Origin: Candidatus Desulfobacillus denitrificans
Lineage (GTDB): Bacteria; Pseudomonadota; Gammaproteobacteria; Burkholderiales; Rhodocyclaceae
Assembly (NCBI GenBank): GCA_017347485.1
Contig: AP021857.1
Coordinates: forward strand, 2,585,390 to 2,649,389
Direction: 5' to 3'
Length of the DNA: 64,000 nt
Below are positions 55,594-64,000 of this stretch, piece by piece; the first letter of the stretch is position 1; every line of letters starts with the position of its first letter. The notes beneath the pieces were generated by a model, which saw only the letters and a list, made by a program, of their open reading frames with translations, did not search any database and was not told where the DNA came from. A program made the position numbers and the translations under genes.

Positions 55594-56085
55594 ATGACAC
55601 CCATCCACGCCTTCATCGGCCTCGGCAGCAACCTCGACGATCCGGCGGCGCAGCTGCTGCGCGGCTTCGCCGCGCTCTCGTCGCTGGAAGGCTGCGTGCT
55701 GCTGGCGCGCTCCTCGCTCTACCGCAGCGCACCGGTGGGCTTTGCCGCGCAGCCGGATTTCGTGAACGCCGCCGCGCTGGTGGCGACGACGCTGCCGCCG
55801 CGCCGGCTGCTCGCCGCGTTGCACGCCATCGAGGCGGCGCACGGGCGGCGGCGCGAATTCCGCAACGGGCCGCGCACGCTCGACCTCGACCTCCTGCTCT
55901 ACGGCGGCACGACGATGGACGAGCACGACCTCATGCTGCCCCACCCCGCCGCCCACCTGCGCGCCTTCGTGCTGGAGCCGCTGCTGGAGATCGCGCCGGA
56001 CTGCGTCATCCCGGGACGCGGCGCGGCGCGCGCCTGCCTGGCGGCCTTGCGGGAGCGCTGCCTGGGCGTGCTGGAGACCGTCTAG
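55594..56085 (+). CDS. folK: HPPK, 6-hydroxymethyl-dihydropterin pyrophosphokinase
   Basis: This 163-residue enzyme activates 6-hydroxymethyl-dihydropterin with ATP. Motifs are FIGLGSNLDDPAAQL, QPDFVNAAALVAT, and the signature RRREFRNGPRTLDLDLLLYG. It is divergent from the folB operon and may serve H4MPT as well as folate synthesis. Confidence 0.95.
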   Translation: MTPIHAFIGLGSNLDDPAAQLLRGFAALSSLEGCVLLARSSLYRSAPVGFAAQPDFVNAAALVATTLPPRRLLAALHAIEAAHGRRREFRNGPRTLDLDLLLYGGTTMDEHDLMLPHPAAHLRAFVLEPLLEIAPDCVIPGRGAARACLAALRERCLGVLETV

Positions 56086-58466
56086 CGCGCCGAGGACGGC
56101 GCGCCGGGGACGGGTGCCGGGCGTTCGCCGCCCTCGTCTTCGCCTTCGCCTTCGCCCTCGAACGGGTCCTTGCCGAGGATCGGGCGCGCCGCGTTGATCA
56201 CCACCAGGATGCTGCTCAACGACATCGCCACGGCGGCGACGAGCGGGCTCAACATACCGGTGGCCGCCAGCGGGATGGCGATGGCGTTGTAGCCCAGCGC
56301 CCAGCCGAGGTTCTGGCGGATGCGCCGGCGCGTGACGCCGATGAGGAGGAAAGCTTCCAGCACGCGCTCGAGGCGCTTGCCGGGAATGACGATGTCGGCG
56401 GCCTCGGCCGCCAGCGCGGTGGGCGCGCCGAAGGCGATGCCGAGGTCGGCCTCGGCCAGCGCCGGCGCGTCGTTGCTGCCGTCGCCGATCATGGCGACGC
56501 GGCCCCGGCGCTTCAGCCGGCGGATGACGGCGGCCTTGGCTTCGGGCGGCACGCCGGCATGCACTTCGTCGACATGCTGGCGATAGCCTTCGGGATGCTC
56601 GGCGCCGGTGAGCAGCACGACGCGGCAGTGGCGGCGCAGCGATTCGACGACGCGGTCCCAGGCCGGCCGCGCGCGGTCGCGCGTGAGGATGGCGCCTTGC
56701 GCCGCGCCGTCCCAGCCGACGTAGGAGACGACGCTCCCGCCGCGGCGGTTCTGCTCGGCGCGGGCGGCGAGCGCTTCGGACACCGCCCAGCCGAGCGTGG
56801 CGAACAGCGCGCGGCTGCCGACGGCGACGCGCTTGCCTCCGACCGTGGCGACGGCGCCGCGCCCCGGGTGGAGCTCCACCTCGCCGGCGCTGCGGCCGGC
56901 GTCGAGCTGGGCGATGGCGCGCGCCACCGGATGCGGCGAGTGCCGCTCGACGGCGGCGGCGCGGGCGGCAAGCTCGGCATTGCCGAGCACCTCGACCACG
57001 GCCATTTCGCCGCTGGAGAGGGTGCCGGTCTTGTCGAGGGCGACGACATCGACGCGCGGCGATTTTTCGAAGAGATCGGGGCCGGTGACGACGATGCCGC
57101 GGCGCAGCGCGGCATCGATCGCCGCGGCGGTGGTGAGGGGAATGGCCAGCCCGAAGGTGCACGGGCAGGTCACGATGAGCGTGGCGAGCGCGGCGAGCAG
57201 GGCCCTTTCCGTGCCGGCGCCGGTCAGCTGGAAGACGATGCCGACCAGCAGCGCCAGCGCCAGCACGCCGGGCACGAGGCGACGCGAGAGACGGTCGACG
57301 CGGGCCTGCAGCCCGCTGCTGGCGCTCTGCGTGTTCCAGAGGATGCGGGCAAGGTTGGCCATGCGGCTTTCCACCTGCGGCCCGGTATCGATTTCCAGAT
57401 TGCCCTCGAGCAGGCGGCTGCCACCGAGCACTCGCTCGCCCTCGCCGCGCGCCACCGGGAAGGGCTCGCCGGTCATCAGCGACTCGTCCACCGCGCCGCG
57501 GCCGGCGACGACGCTGCCGTCGACGGGAATGGCCTCGCCTTGCCGCACGAAGACGCGATCGTGCGGCCGCACCTGGTCGAGCGGACAGTCGAGATACTGG
57601 CCGCCGCGCAGCACGCAGGCCTGCGGCGCCCAGGCCCGCAGGATGGCGTTGAGCGATTCGGTGGCGCGCGCGCGCACCGAGCGCTCCAGAAAGCGGCCGA
57701 TGGTGATGATCATGACCAGCGTGCCGGCGACCTCGAAGTAGAGATCGATGGAGCGGTTGACGAGCTGGATGACGCTGTAGCCGTAGGCCGAGAGGATGGA
57801 CAGGGCGAGCAGGACGTCCATGTTGGGCATGCCAGCGCGCAGGCCGGTCCACGCCCCGCGCAGGACCGGCCAGCCGACGTAGAAGACGAGGATCGTCGTC
57901 AGCAGGCAGAGAAAGAGCGGTACGGCTTCGAAGGCGAGCCAGCGGATCTCGTGGTAATCCTCCATCGTCAGCCAGCCGCCGTGCACCGGATAAATGAAGA
58001 GGAAGGTCAGCATCATCACCAGCGAGGCGGCGGTCACCCCGCACACCAGGCGCAGCAGGTCGGGCCGCTCGTCGTACTCCGGCGCCGGCTCGCTGCGCAG
58101 CCGGGCACGATAGCCGTGGCGGCTGAGGCGGCCCGGCAGTTCGGCTTCCTTCACCTGCGCCGGGTCATAGGCGATGCGGGCGGTGGCGGTGGCGTAACTG
58201 GAGTCGGCGGCGAGCACGCCGGGAATCTTCCGCGCCAGCCGCTCGATGAGAAATTCGCAGGAGGCGCAATGCATGCCGTCGATCCACAGATAGGCTTCGC
58301 GGCCCTCGGCCACGGGCGCCGTCTCGCGGGGACTGACTTTTTGCGCGGCGAAAACGTCCTCTCCGAAAGTGCGATACACCTCGCGGCAGCCGATGCAGCA
58401 AAAGTCATGGCCGCCGTCGCTGACCGGCGGTTTCGGGAGGGGCAGGCCGCAGAGCTTGCAGGGCAT
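56082..58466 (-). CDS. Copper-translocating P1B-type ATPase, CtpA/CcoI-like
   Basis: This 794-residue copper pump has an N-terminal cysteine-rich segment (CKLCGLPLPKPPVSDGGHDFCCIGCREVY), a heavy-metal domain with GMHCASC, eight predicted TM helices, transport motif TCPCTFGLAIPL (a CPC with T-F where most have A-L), phosphorylation DKTGTLSSGE and GDGSNDAP. It probably loads copper to the oxidase-like enzyme upstream, as CcoI does. Start ATG 58466. Motif copy 9 lies near residues 42-50, encoding KVSPRETAP. Confidence 0.9.
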   Translation of the reverse strand: MPCKLCGLPLPKPPVSDGGHDFCCIGCREVYRTFGEDVFAAQKVSPRETAPVAEGREAYLWIDGMHCASCEFLIERLARKIPGVLAADSSYATATARIAYDPAQVKEAELPGRLSRHGYRARLRSEPAPEYDERPDLLRLVCGVTAASLVMMLTFLFIYPVHGGWLTMEDYHEIRWLAFEAVPLFLCLLTTILVFYVGWPVLRGAWTGLRAGMPNMDVLLALSILSAYGYSVIQLVNRSIDLYFEVAGTLVMIITIGRFLERSVRARATESLNAILRAWAPQACVLRGGQYLDCPLDQVRPHDRVFVRQGEAIPVDGSVVAGRGAVDESLMTGEPFPVARGEGERVLGGSRLLEGNLEIDTGPQVESRMANLARILWNTQSASSGLQARVDRLSRRLVPGVLALALLVGIVFQLTGAGTERALLAALATLIVTCPCTFGLAIPLTTAAAIDAALRRGIVVTGPDLFEKSPRVDVVALDKTGTLSSGEMAVVEVLGNAELAARAAAVERHSPHPVARAIAQLDAGRSAGEVELHPGRGAVATVGGKRVAVGSRALFATLGWAVSEALAARAEQNRRGGSVVSYVGWDGAAQGAILTRDRARPAWDRVVESLRRHCRVVLLTGAEHPEGYRQHVDEVHAGVPPEAKAAVIRRLKRRGRVAMIGDGSNDAPALAEADLGIAFGAPTALAAEAADIVIPGKRLERVLEAFLLIGVTRRRIRQNLGWALGYNAIAIPLAATGMLSPLVAAVAMSLSSILVVINAARPILGKDPFEGEGEGEDEGGERPAPVPGAPSSAR
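58317..58340 (-). repeat. Bipartite motif copy 9
   Basis: Exact match on the minus strand with N8 = CCCGCGAG, in the copper ATPase N-terminus; it encodes K-V-S-P-R-E-T-A. Confidence 0.9.
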
Positions 58467-58528
58467 GGCGAAAATGCCAAAAAAGAAGCGCCCGCATCGC
58501 TGCGGACGCTTCTCCCGGTCTGCGCCGG

Positions 58529-60061
58529 TCAGGCTCGGGCCAGTTGCCGGCCCATCGTCGCGGACATTTCGCTCGCCTTCATCAGGCTGTAGAGATAGAC
58601 GAGGAAGGCGGCGCCGAGAATCAGGCCGAAGACCATGAACAGGTTGCCCCACAGCATCCAGCCCTCCTGGTGCCAGTCGGCAATGCGCCGCGGCATGCCG
58701 TCGGCGCCGGCCATCAGCATGACGCTGGCGACGCCGATGCTGCCCACCGTCACCAGCCTGACATACAGGCGGCCCAGCGCCGGGTCGAGCTTGCGGCCGG
58801 TGATCACCGGATAGTGGTGGTAGAGGATGCCCATCCACATCATGGCCATGGACAGGACGACCGTCATGGTATGGCCGCTCTGCCACATGGTGCCGTGCAG
58901 CTGGTAGGCCCAGGCGATGTTGGAGGTGACCATGGCGCTGGCGCCGTCGAAGATGTAGAGGCCCCAGCCGATCAGCACGGCGATGAGCCCGACTTCGGGC
59001 TTCAGGCCGTGCTGCCAGATGGTGGCGAAGACGGTGAAAATGCTCAGCGCCGCGCCGATGCCGGTGCCCCAGCTCATGATGCTGCCCCAGTAGGAGAGGG
59101 CCGCCGGCTGGTTCGGGTAGAAGGTAATGAAGTGGTGCAGGCCGGAGGTGATCGAGGTCACCAGCAGGATCCACAGGGCCAGGTTGGCCATCTTGTCGCT
59201 GAAGAGCTTGCGCGAGCCGTCGGCCAGATACAGCGGCAGGGTGGCGTAGATCGCGCTCGCCACCATGATGGCCATCGCTTCCATCAGGTTGTGGGCGAAG
59301 AAGAAGAAGGAATACTGGAACACCACCGGGTCGGCGGCCCAGGCCGCCATCGACATCGGCAGGATGTGGTACAGCGCCAGCAGCAGGGTGGTGCCGACCA
59401 CCACCAGCGGCAGGCCGGTCAGCAGCAGGACCATGGCGGAGAGGATCATGCCGAGCATGCCGGGGTCGTTGAGCGAGCGCTCGGAGAGGACGAGCTCGGC
59501 GCGCTTGCGGCCGAAGAACATCATCTTGATGATCAGCATCGGGTAGAACAGGATCATGCTGGCCAGCACCAGATAGATGCCGGTGAAGCCGACGATCACC
59601 GAACTCATGCTCCAGACGCCCATCTGCGCGCCGACCAGGGGCAGCGGGAACATCACCATCAGGCTGACCTTGAGTCCCATCAGCACGGCGACGGTGAGGA
59701 TGGCCGAGCCGAGGTTCATGGTCAGCCAGGTCATCGCCGGCAGCCAGCCGGTGATGGCCTTGCCGACGCAGCCGCCGGAGCGGTGCAGGCCGACGCCCAT
59801 CATGAGCTGCACCGAGAAGGGAAAGACCAGCGCGGCGGCATGCAGCGTCATCGCCGTGTAGTAGTGGTCCTCGCCGGCCTGGAAAATCTGCGTCGCCGGC
59901 AGGACCAGCCCGAGCACGCCGGCGACGACGAGCCAGATGAAGGAACTCATGATCATCAGCGCCGGCCAGGCGTTGATGTCCTCGAGGCCGGTGCTCTTGT
60001 CGACGGCAATCATCTTGCCGAAGATCGGCGTGTTATTGACAACCGATGTGGCGAAACTCAT
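58529..60061 (-). CDS. Heme-copper oxidase superfamily subunit I, NO-reductase-like active site
   Basis: This 510-residue membrane protein has about 12-14 TM helices. The low-spin heme His is in TMTLHAAAL. At the CuB/FeB site, H257-N-L-M-E261 stands where oxidases have HPEVY; the Glu takes the place of the cross-linked Tyr, as in the H-x3-E of NO reductases. His309-His310 (SGLHHF) supply the other ligands. Helix X has QLHG and SGHTMTVVLS. With the CuA subunit II next door it resembles the CuA-containing NO reductase families, not a cbb3 or aa3 oxidase. A GAGGAGG site precedes ATG 60061. Confidence 0.8.
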   Translation of the reverse strand: MSFATSVVNNTPIFGKMIAVDKSTGLEDINAWPALMIMSSFIWLVVAGVLGLVLPATQIFQAGEDHYYTAMTLHAAALVFPFSVQLMMGVGLHRSGGCVGKAITGWLPAMTWLTMNLGSAILTVAVLMGLKVSLMVMFPLPLVGAQMGVWSMSSVIVGFTGIYLVLASMILFYPMLIIKMMFFGRKRAELVLSERSLNDPGMLGMILSAMVLLLTGLPLVVVGTTLLLALYHILPMSMAAWAADPVVFQYSFFFFAHNLMEAMAIMVASAIYATLPLYLADGSRKLFSDKMANLALWILLVTSITSGLHHFITFYPNQPAALSYWGSIMSWGTGIGAALSIFTVFATIWQHGLKPEVGLIAVLIGWGLYIFDGASAMVTSNIAWAYQLHGTMWQSGHTMTVVLSMAMMWMGILYHHYPVITGRKLDPALGRLYVRLVTVGSIGVASVMLMAGADGMPRRIADWHQEGWMLWGNLFMVFGLILGAAFLVYLYSLMKASEMSATMGRQLARA

Positions 60062-60088
60062 TTCGTGTCCTCCTCGTTGGGGTGACGC

Positions 60089-60649
60089 TCAGTTGCTCTT
60101 GACGACGGTCAGTTCGTCCTGCATCGCATGGTGGGCGATGCCGCAGTATTCGAGGCAGCGCACCTTGTAGGTGCCGGGCTCCTTGAAGGTATAGACGACC
60201 GACGTGGGCTTGGTGGTGTTCGGCATCATCAGCATGGTGAACAACATCCTGCCGTCCGGGTGATAGACGGCGAAGCCGTGCTGGGTGTCGCTGGAGCGGC
60301 CGGAGAAGCGCACCGGCTTGCCGGTTTCGATCTGCCGGCTGGAGAGGTCGTAGGCCCAGGACTTGGCGGTGAAATCGATCTCCTGCACGGGCCCGACGCC
60401 GGACGAGGGCGCGGCGGCGGCCCAGGGGATGAACTTGAGGCCGGCCAGGTTGACGATGACGAAGAAAATGAATGCGATGGTCAGCCAGACTCCCTCGATG
60501 GGCGCGAACTCGCTGGGTTGCAGACTGGTCGGTCCGGTATCGACCACGCTCTTCCTGCGGACGATGTAGATGCCCATCAGGGCAAAGGGAGCGAACATGA
60601 CGATGACCGCCCAGAACGCTCCCCAGCCGGTAAACACGGAATCCAGCAT
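60089..60649 (-). CDS. CuA-binding subunit II of the NOR-like enzyme
   Basis: This 186-residue protein has two N-terminal TM helices and a cupredoxin domain with a full CuA site: C165-L-E-Y-C169-G-I-A-H173-H-A-M176, plus an upstream His. It accepts electrons from cytochrome c or quinol. ATG 60649 is chosen: GAGGAGGAGG lies just before it, whereas the longer frame to 60739 has none. It is 27 bp upstream of subunit I. Confidence 0.88.
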   Translation of the reverse strand: MLDSVFTGWGAFWAVIVMFAPFALMGIYIVRRKSVVDTGPTSLQPSEFAPIEGVWLTIAFIFFVIVNLAGLKFIPWAAAAPSSGVGPVQEIDFTAKSWAYDLSSRQIETGKPVRFSGRSSDTQHGFAVYHPDGRMLFTMLMMPNTTKPTSVVYTFKEPGTYKVRCLEYCGIAHHAMQDELTVVKSN

Positions 60650-60886
60650 GGCAATTGCCTCCTCCTCTAAATTGATCGGTTCGTCCGCATGCCGCGCGTA
60701 ACAGGCGAAAGTCTTGGCCTGCGTACTTTCTGCGTACATTTCTTCTTATTGGGCCGAACGATAAGCCCCGGGGAGAGGCGGCGCAATCAGGGAGATTACC
60801 TAGGCGCACTGAGGATGTTACTGATTGAACGAAACCGCGAGTGGCATAGACTGGATCCGCCATTACCGCACCGGAGATGCCAGCTT
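60650..60886. other. Divergent promoter region between subunit II and cyoE
   Basis: About 240 bp without a gene. A direct repeat GCGTAC-N6-GCGTAC-like (around 60720-60736) stands out. No clear FNR/DNR or sigma-54 site fits both distance and consensus. Confidence 0.35.
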
Positions 60887-61783
60887 ATGGCCGAAACGAT
60901 CCTTACCGCCCGCCCCGGCCCGACCGAACGCCTGCGCCGCTACCTGCGCCTGACCAAACCGCGGGTGAACACCCTGATCGTGTTCTGCGCCGTCATCGGC
61001 ATGTTCCTCGCCGCGCCGGGCATGGTGCCGCTGCAGGCGCTGTTCGCCGGCACGCTCGGCATCGCCCTGGTGGCCGGCGCCGCCGCCGCCATGAACTGCC
61101 TCATCGAGCAGGAAATCGACGCCGTGATGGCGCGCACGCAGGGCCGTCCGCTGCCGCGCGGGGAGGTCAATTCGCTCGAGACCCTGCTCCTCTCCGCCGC
61201 CATCGGCGGCAGCGGGCTGCTGCTGCTCGGCGTCTTCGTCAATGCCTTCACCATGTGGCTGACGCTGGCCACCTTCGTCGGCTACGCCATCGTCTATACG
61301 GTGATCCTGAAGCCGCGCACGCCCCAGAACATCGTCATCGGCGGCGCCTCGGGCGCGATGCCGCCGGTGCTCGGCTGGGCCGCCGTCACCGGCCAGGCGC
61401 CGGGCGAGGCCTGGCTGCTGTTCCTCATCGTCTTCGTGTGGACGCCGCCGCATTTCTGGTCGCTGGCGCTCTATCGCGCCCACGAGTACGCCGACGTCAG
61501 GCTGCCAATGCTGCCGGTGGTGTGCGGTCGCGAATACACGCAACGCTGCATCTTCGCGTACACCCTCGGCCTGACGGCGGTGACGCTGATGCCCTTCTTC
61601 ATCGGCATGAGCGGTTGGCTCTATCTGGCCGCGGCGATCCCGCTCGACGCCCTCTTCATCGCCCACGCCTGGCGCATCCTGCGCCGCTACAGCGACCGCG
61701 GCGCGCAGGCCGCCTTCCGCTATTCGATCACCTACCTGTTCCTGCTCTTCGCCGCGCTGCTGGTAGACCACTACCTGGCATAG
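60887..61783 (+). CDS. cyoE: Protoheme IX farnesyltransferase (heme O synthase)
   Basis: This 298-residue membrane enzyme of the UbiA fold farnesylates heme B to heme O. It has [21 protein letters not shown], the first Asp-rich motif [17 protein letters not shown], and the [10 protein letters not shown] region. About nine TM helices. ATG 60887 is the family start. Its position suggests heme O/A supply for the neighbouring enzyme. Confidence 0.94.
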   Translation: MAETILTARPGPTERLRRYLRLTKPRVNTLIVFCAVIGMFLAAPGMVPLQALFAGTLGIALVAGAAAAMNCLIEQEIDAVMARTQGRPLPRGEVNSLETLLLSAAIGGSGLLLLGVFVNAFTMWLTLATFVGYAIVYTVILKPRTPQNIVIGGASGAMPPVLGWAAVTGQAPGEAWLLFLIVFVWTPPHFWSLALYRAHEYADVRLPMLPVVCGREYTQRCIFAYTLGLTAVTLMPFFIGMSGWLYLAAAIPLDALFIAHAWRILRRYSDRGAQAAFRYSITYLFLLFAALLVDHYLA

Positions 61784-61905
61784 GGTTATTCCCGAGCGTG
61801 CTGCGGAAACGACCGGATTCACATCCGCGTCGTGATGCACCACATTGTCGCCAGGGGGTGGTGCCGCGCCCTCCACCGAAAAAACAGACAGAGGAGGAGA
61901 CCGTC

Positions 61906-62433
61906 ATGTCGCAGGAATCGTTGAAGGCAGCATTGAGCAAGACCGTACAGGGCATCCAGGACAATCCGGTCATGTCGCGTGTGGTGTTCGAGGCCCAGAC
62001 GGCGCTGGTCGAGGGCGTGCGGTGCACGGGCAGCGTGCGCAATTTCGCCCCCATCGTAGTGGACGAGCCGCCCGAGCTGGGCGGGACGGACAAGGGCGCC
62101 AATCCCGTCGAACTGGTGCTCGTCGCCCTCGGCACCTGCCAGGAAATCATGTACGCGGCGATGGCCGCGATGATGGGCATCCGGCTGGACGAAGTGGCGG
62201 TCAGCCTGAAGGGAACGCTCGACCTGAAGGGGCTGTTCGGCATGGATCCGGCCATTCCGCCGGGCTACCAGAAAATCACCTACGAGACCATCCTCAGGAG
62301 CCCCGCTTCCGAAGCGGAATTGCGCAAGCTGGTCGAGGCGGTCGAATCGCACTGCCCGGTGCTCGACACCCTGGTGCGCCCGATCGAGGTGACCGGCAAG
62401 GTGACCATCAACAACGTTGCAATGGCCGCCTGA
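61906..62433 (+). CDS. OsmC-family protein
   Basis: This 175-residue protein has an OsmC/Ohr fold with a conserved Cys in LVALGTCQEIM and a second Cys in SHCPVLDTL. Such proteins reduce organic peroxides or serve sulfur-related roles. A GAGGAGGAG ribosome site lies before ATG 61906. It is followed closely by the lipoyl-domain dehydrogenase and may be one operon. Confidence 0.85.
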   Translation: MSQESLKAALSKTVQGIQDNPVMSRVVFEAQTALVEGVRCTGSVRNFAPIVVDEPPELGGTDKGANPVELVLVALGTCQEIMYAAMAAMMGIRLDEVAVSLKGTLDLKGLFGMDPAIPPGYQKITYETILRSPASEAELRKLVEAVESHCPVLDTLVRPIEVTGKVTINNVAMAA

Positions 62434-62441
62434 GGCGAGTC

Positions 62442-64000
62442 GTGGCCAGGCTGCACGAGATCGCCGTTCCCGACGTCGGCGACAAGGGAGACCTGTTCGT
62501 CGCGGAAATCCACGTCAAGACCGGCGACGCGGTCTGGGCCGACGATGCGCTGGTGACGGTCGAGTCGGGCAAGGCGGCGCTCGACGTGCAGGCCCCCATC
62601 GATGGCACCGTCGCCGAACTGCGCAGGGCGCGGGGCGCGGCCGTGGCCCCCGGCGACATTCTTCTGGTTATCGAGGAGGCCGCCGAGCAGCGGCCGAAAA
62701 GTCAGCCCTTGCGGGGCGGCGCACTTCCCTCCGCGCCGCCCCGTTTTTCTCTTTTCTCGGCCTACATGGGCGCGCAGTCGCAACAGGCCGAAGAGATCGC
62801 CTGCGACCTGCTCATTCTCGGCGGCGGGCCCGGCGGCTACTCGGCCGCCTTCCGCGCCGCCGATCTCGGCCTGAATACCGTGCTTGTGGAGCGGCATCCC
62901 GTGCTTGGCGGGGTCTGCCTCAACGCCGGCTGCATCCCATCGAAGACACTGCTGCACCTGGCGGCGGCGATGGAGGAAGCAGCAGGCATGGCCGGCGCCG
63001 GCATCCGCTTCGGCCGCCCCGAGATCGACCTGGCCGCGCTGCGCGCGCACAAGGCGAAGGTGGTGGGGAAGCTCACCGGCGGGCTGGCGGCGATGGCGAA
63101 GGCGCGCAATGTGCGCGTCATCACCGGAACGGGCCGTTTCCATGACGCGCACGGCGTCGAGGTCGAGCTGCCGAACAACGCGGGCATCCAGCGCATCCGA
63201 TTCGGCAAGTGCATCGTCGCCGCCGGCTCGCACCCGATCCACCTGCCCTTCCTGCCGCGCGATGCGCGCATCGTCGATTCCAGCGGCGCGCTGGAACTGC
63301 CTTTCCTGCCGGCGCGCCTGCTGGTCGTCGGCGGCGGCATCGTCGGCCTGGAGATGGCGACGATCTACTCGGCGCTCGGCGCGCGCGTCGACGTGGTGGA
63401 GGTGCGGGACGAGCTGCTGCCCGGCCCCGATCGCGAGCTGGCGAAAATCTGGAAGATGCAGAACCGCCACCGCTTCGACAACGTCATGCTGCGCACGCGC
63501 ACCGTGGCGGCGCATATCGATGCGGAGGGTGCCTGGATGCGCTTCGAGGGCGACATGGCGCCGGCCGAGGCACAGCGCTACGACATGGTTCTCCAGTCCG
63601 TCGGGCGCAAGCCGAACGGCCTGCGCATCGGCGCCGAGCGGGCCGGAGTGACGGTAGGCGAGACGGGTTTCATCCCGGTCGACGAGCGGATGACGACCAA
63701 TATCCCGCACATTTTCGCCATCGGCGACATCACGGGGCCGCCGATGCTGGCGCACAAGGCGGTGCATCAGGGCCACGTCGCGGCCGAATCCGCCGTCGGC
63801 CTGGACGGCCGTTATGACGACTCGCTGATTCCCGGCGTCGCGTACACCCTGCCCGAAGTCGCCTGGGTCGGCCTGTCGGAAGACGAAGCCCGGCGTCGCG
63901 GCCTGGCCGTCAATGTCGCGCGCTTTCCCTGGGCGGCTTCCGGGCGGGCCATTGCCAACGGCGCCGAATATGGCCTGACCAAGCTCGTCTTCGGGCATGC
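62442..64000 (+). CDS. lpdA: Dihydrolipoamide dehydrogenase with N-terminal lipoyl domain (partial)
   Basis: The gene runs off the window. A lipoyl domain (about 1-80, lipoylation Lys in VESGKAALD) is joined by a Pro/Ala linker to the flavin disulfide reductase domain, with FAD motif LLILGGGPGGYSAAF and redox disulfide GVCLNAGCIPSK. It begins at GTG 62442, 8 bp after the OsmC stop. It is the E3 of a 2-oxoacid dehydrogenase complex or glycine cleavage system. A near copy of the dispersed motif lies in the linker. Confidence 0.9.
   Translation, partial: MARLHEIAVPDVGDKGDLFVAEIHVKTGDAVWADDALVTVESGKAALDVQAPIDGTVAELRRARGAAVAPGDILLVIEEAAEQRPKSQPLRGGALPSAPPRFSLFSAYMGAQSQQAEEIACDLLILGGGPGGYSAAFRAADLGLNTVLVERHPVLGGVCLNAGCIPSKTLLHLAAAMEEAAGMAGAGIRFGRPEIDLAALRAHKAKVVGKLTGGLAAMAKARNVRVITGTGRFHDAHGVEVELPNNAGIQRIRFGKCIVAAGSHPIHLPFLPRDARIVDSSGALELPFLPARLLVVGGGIVGLEMATIYSALGARVDVVEVRDELLPGPDRELAKIWKMQNRHRFDNVMLRTRTVAAHIDAEGAWMRFEGDMAPAEAQRYDMVLQSVGRKPNGLRIGAERAGVTVGETGFIPVDERMTTNIPHIFAIGDITGPPMLAHKAVHQGHVAAESAVGLDGRYDDSLIPGVAYTLPEVAWVGLSEDEARRRGLAVNVARFPWAASGRAIANGAEYGLTKLVFGH
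62698..62721 (+). repeat. Near copy of the bipartite motif
   Basis: AAAGTCAGCC-N8-GCGGCG, two changes from the consensus, in the linker between the lipoyl and dehydrogenase domains of lpdA. Confidence 0.6.

Overview
The window is high-G+C (about 70 %) proteobacterial chromosome, most likely a betaproteobacterium and perhaps Rhodocyclales. The signs are a groESL operon under CIRCE control, a TctD/TctE-like two-component pair, UbiD, RhlE, and above all a nearly complete tetrahydromethanopterin/methylofuran (H4MPT/MFR) C1 pathway of the kind found in Methyloversatilis-like bacteria. The taxon is an inference; no rRNA is present.

Layout. 1-23 kb is housekeeping and general metabolism: hemA, a meso-diaminopimelate dehydrogenase, tRNA-Phe plus a half-tRNA remnant, a two-subunit solute symporter, a TPR protein, a two-component system, a protein with an internal domain duplication, groESL, a PAS-GGDEF cyclase, dacB, an OprC/NosA-like TonB receptor, a phosphoribosyltransferase, ubiD, a lipid kinase, rhlE, a GNAT and a hemerythrin-like protein. 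24-29 kb is a soluble NAD-dependent formate dehydrogenase operon (fdsGBA-D, every junction overlapping as ATGA). 29-31 kb is a sigma-54 activator. 31-36 kb is fhcBADC (formyltransferase/hydrolase complex) on the minus strand. 36-46 kb is a plus-strand operon with RFAP synthase, mtdB, two ATP-grasp ligases, mch, a CitG-like protein, fae, a HisA-like protein and mfnD/mfnF/mfnE homologues. 46-50 kb is an insertion: hsdM, rhuM, an unlisted 57-residue ORF, an hsdS stump cut by an IS30 end, a palindromic repeat and vapBC. 50-55.4 kb resumes the C1 cofactor genes on the minus strand (mfnB, DUF447, DHPS-like, AfpA-like flavoprotein, a second sigma-54 activator, folB), then folK. 56-61 kb is a copper P-type ATPase and a CuA-containing heme-copper enzyme whose large subunit has the NO-reductase-type H-x3-E motif in place of the oxidase H-x3-Y, followed by cyoE. 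The window ends in an OsmC protein and a partial lipoyl-domain dihydrolipoamide dehydrogenase.

How it works together. Fae condenses formaldehyde with H4MPT, MtdB oxidises methylene-H4MPT, Mch makes formyl-H4MPT, Fhc releases formate and Fds oxidises formate to CO2 with NADH formation. The remaining C1 genes look like biosynthesis of H4MPT and of the methylofuran carried by Fhc. A good -24/-12 element lies before folB, whose operon encodes one of the two sigma-54 activators.

Most unusual observation. A dispersed bipartite motif, AAAGTCAGTC-N8-ACGGCG, occurs nine times without mismatch in either half and with an invariant 8-base gap, plus two near copies, on both strands, between and inside unrelated genes. 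By a hand estimate from base composition, far fewer than one copy is expected in 64 kb. I know of no described element with this sequence. It looks like a DNA-level signal such as an uptake sequence or a protein-binding site.
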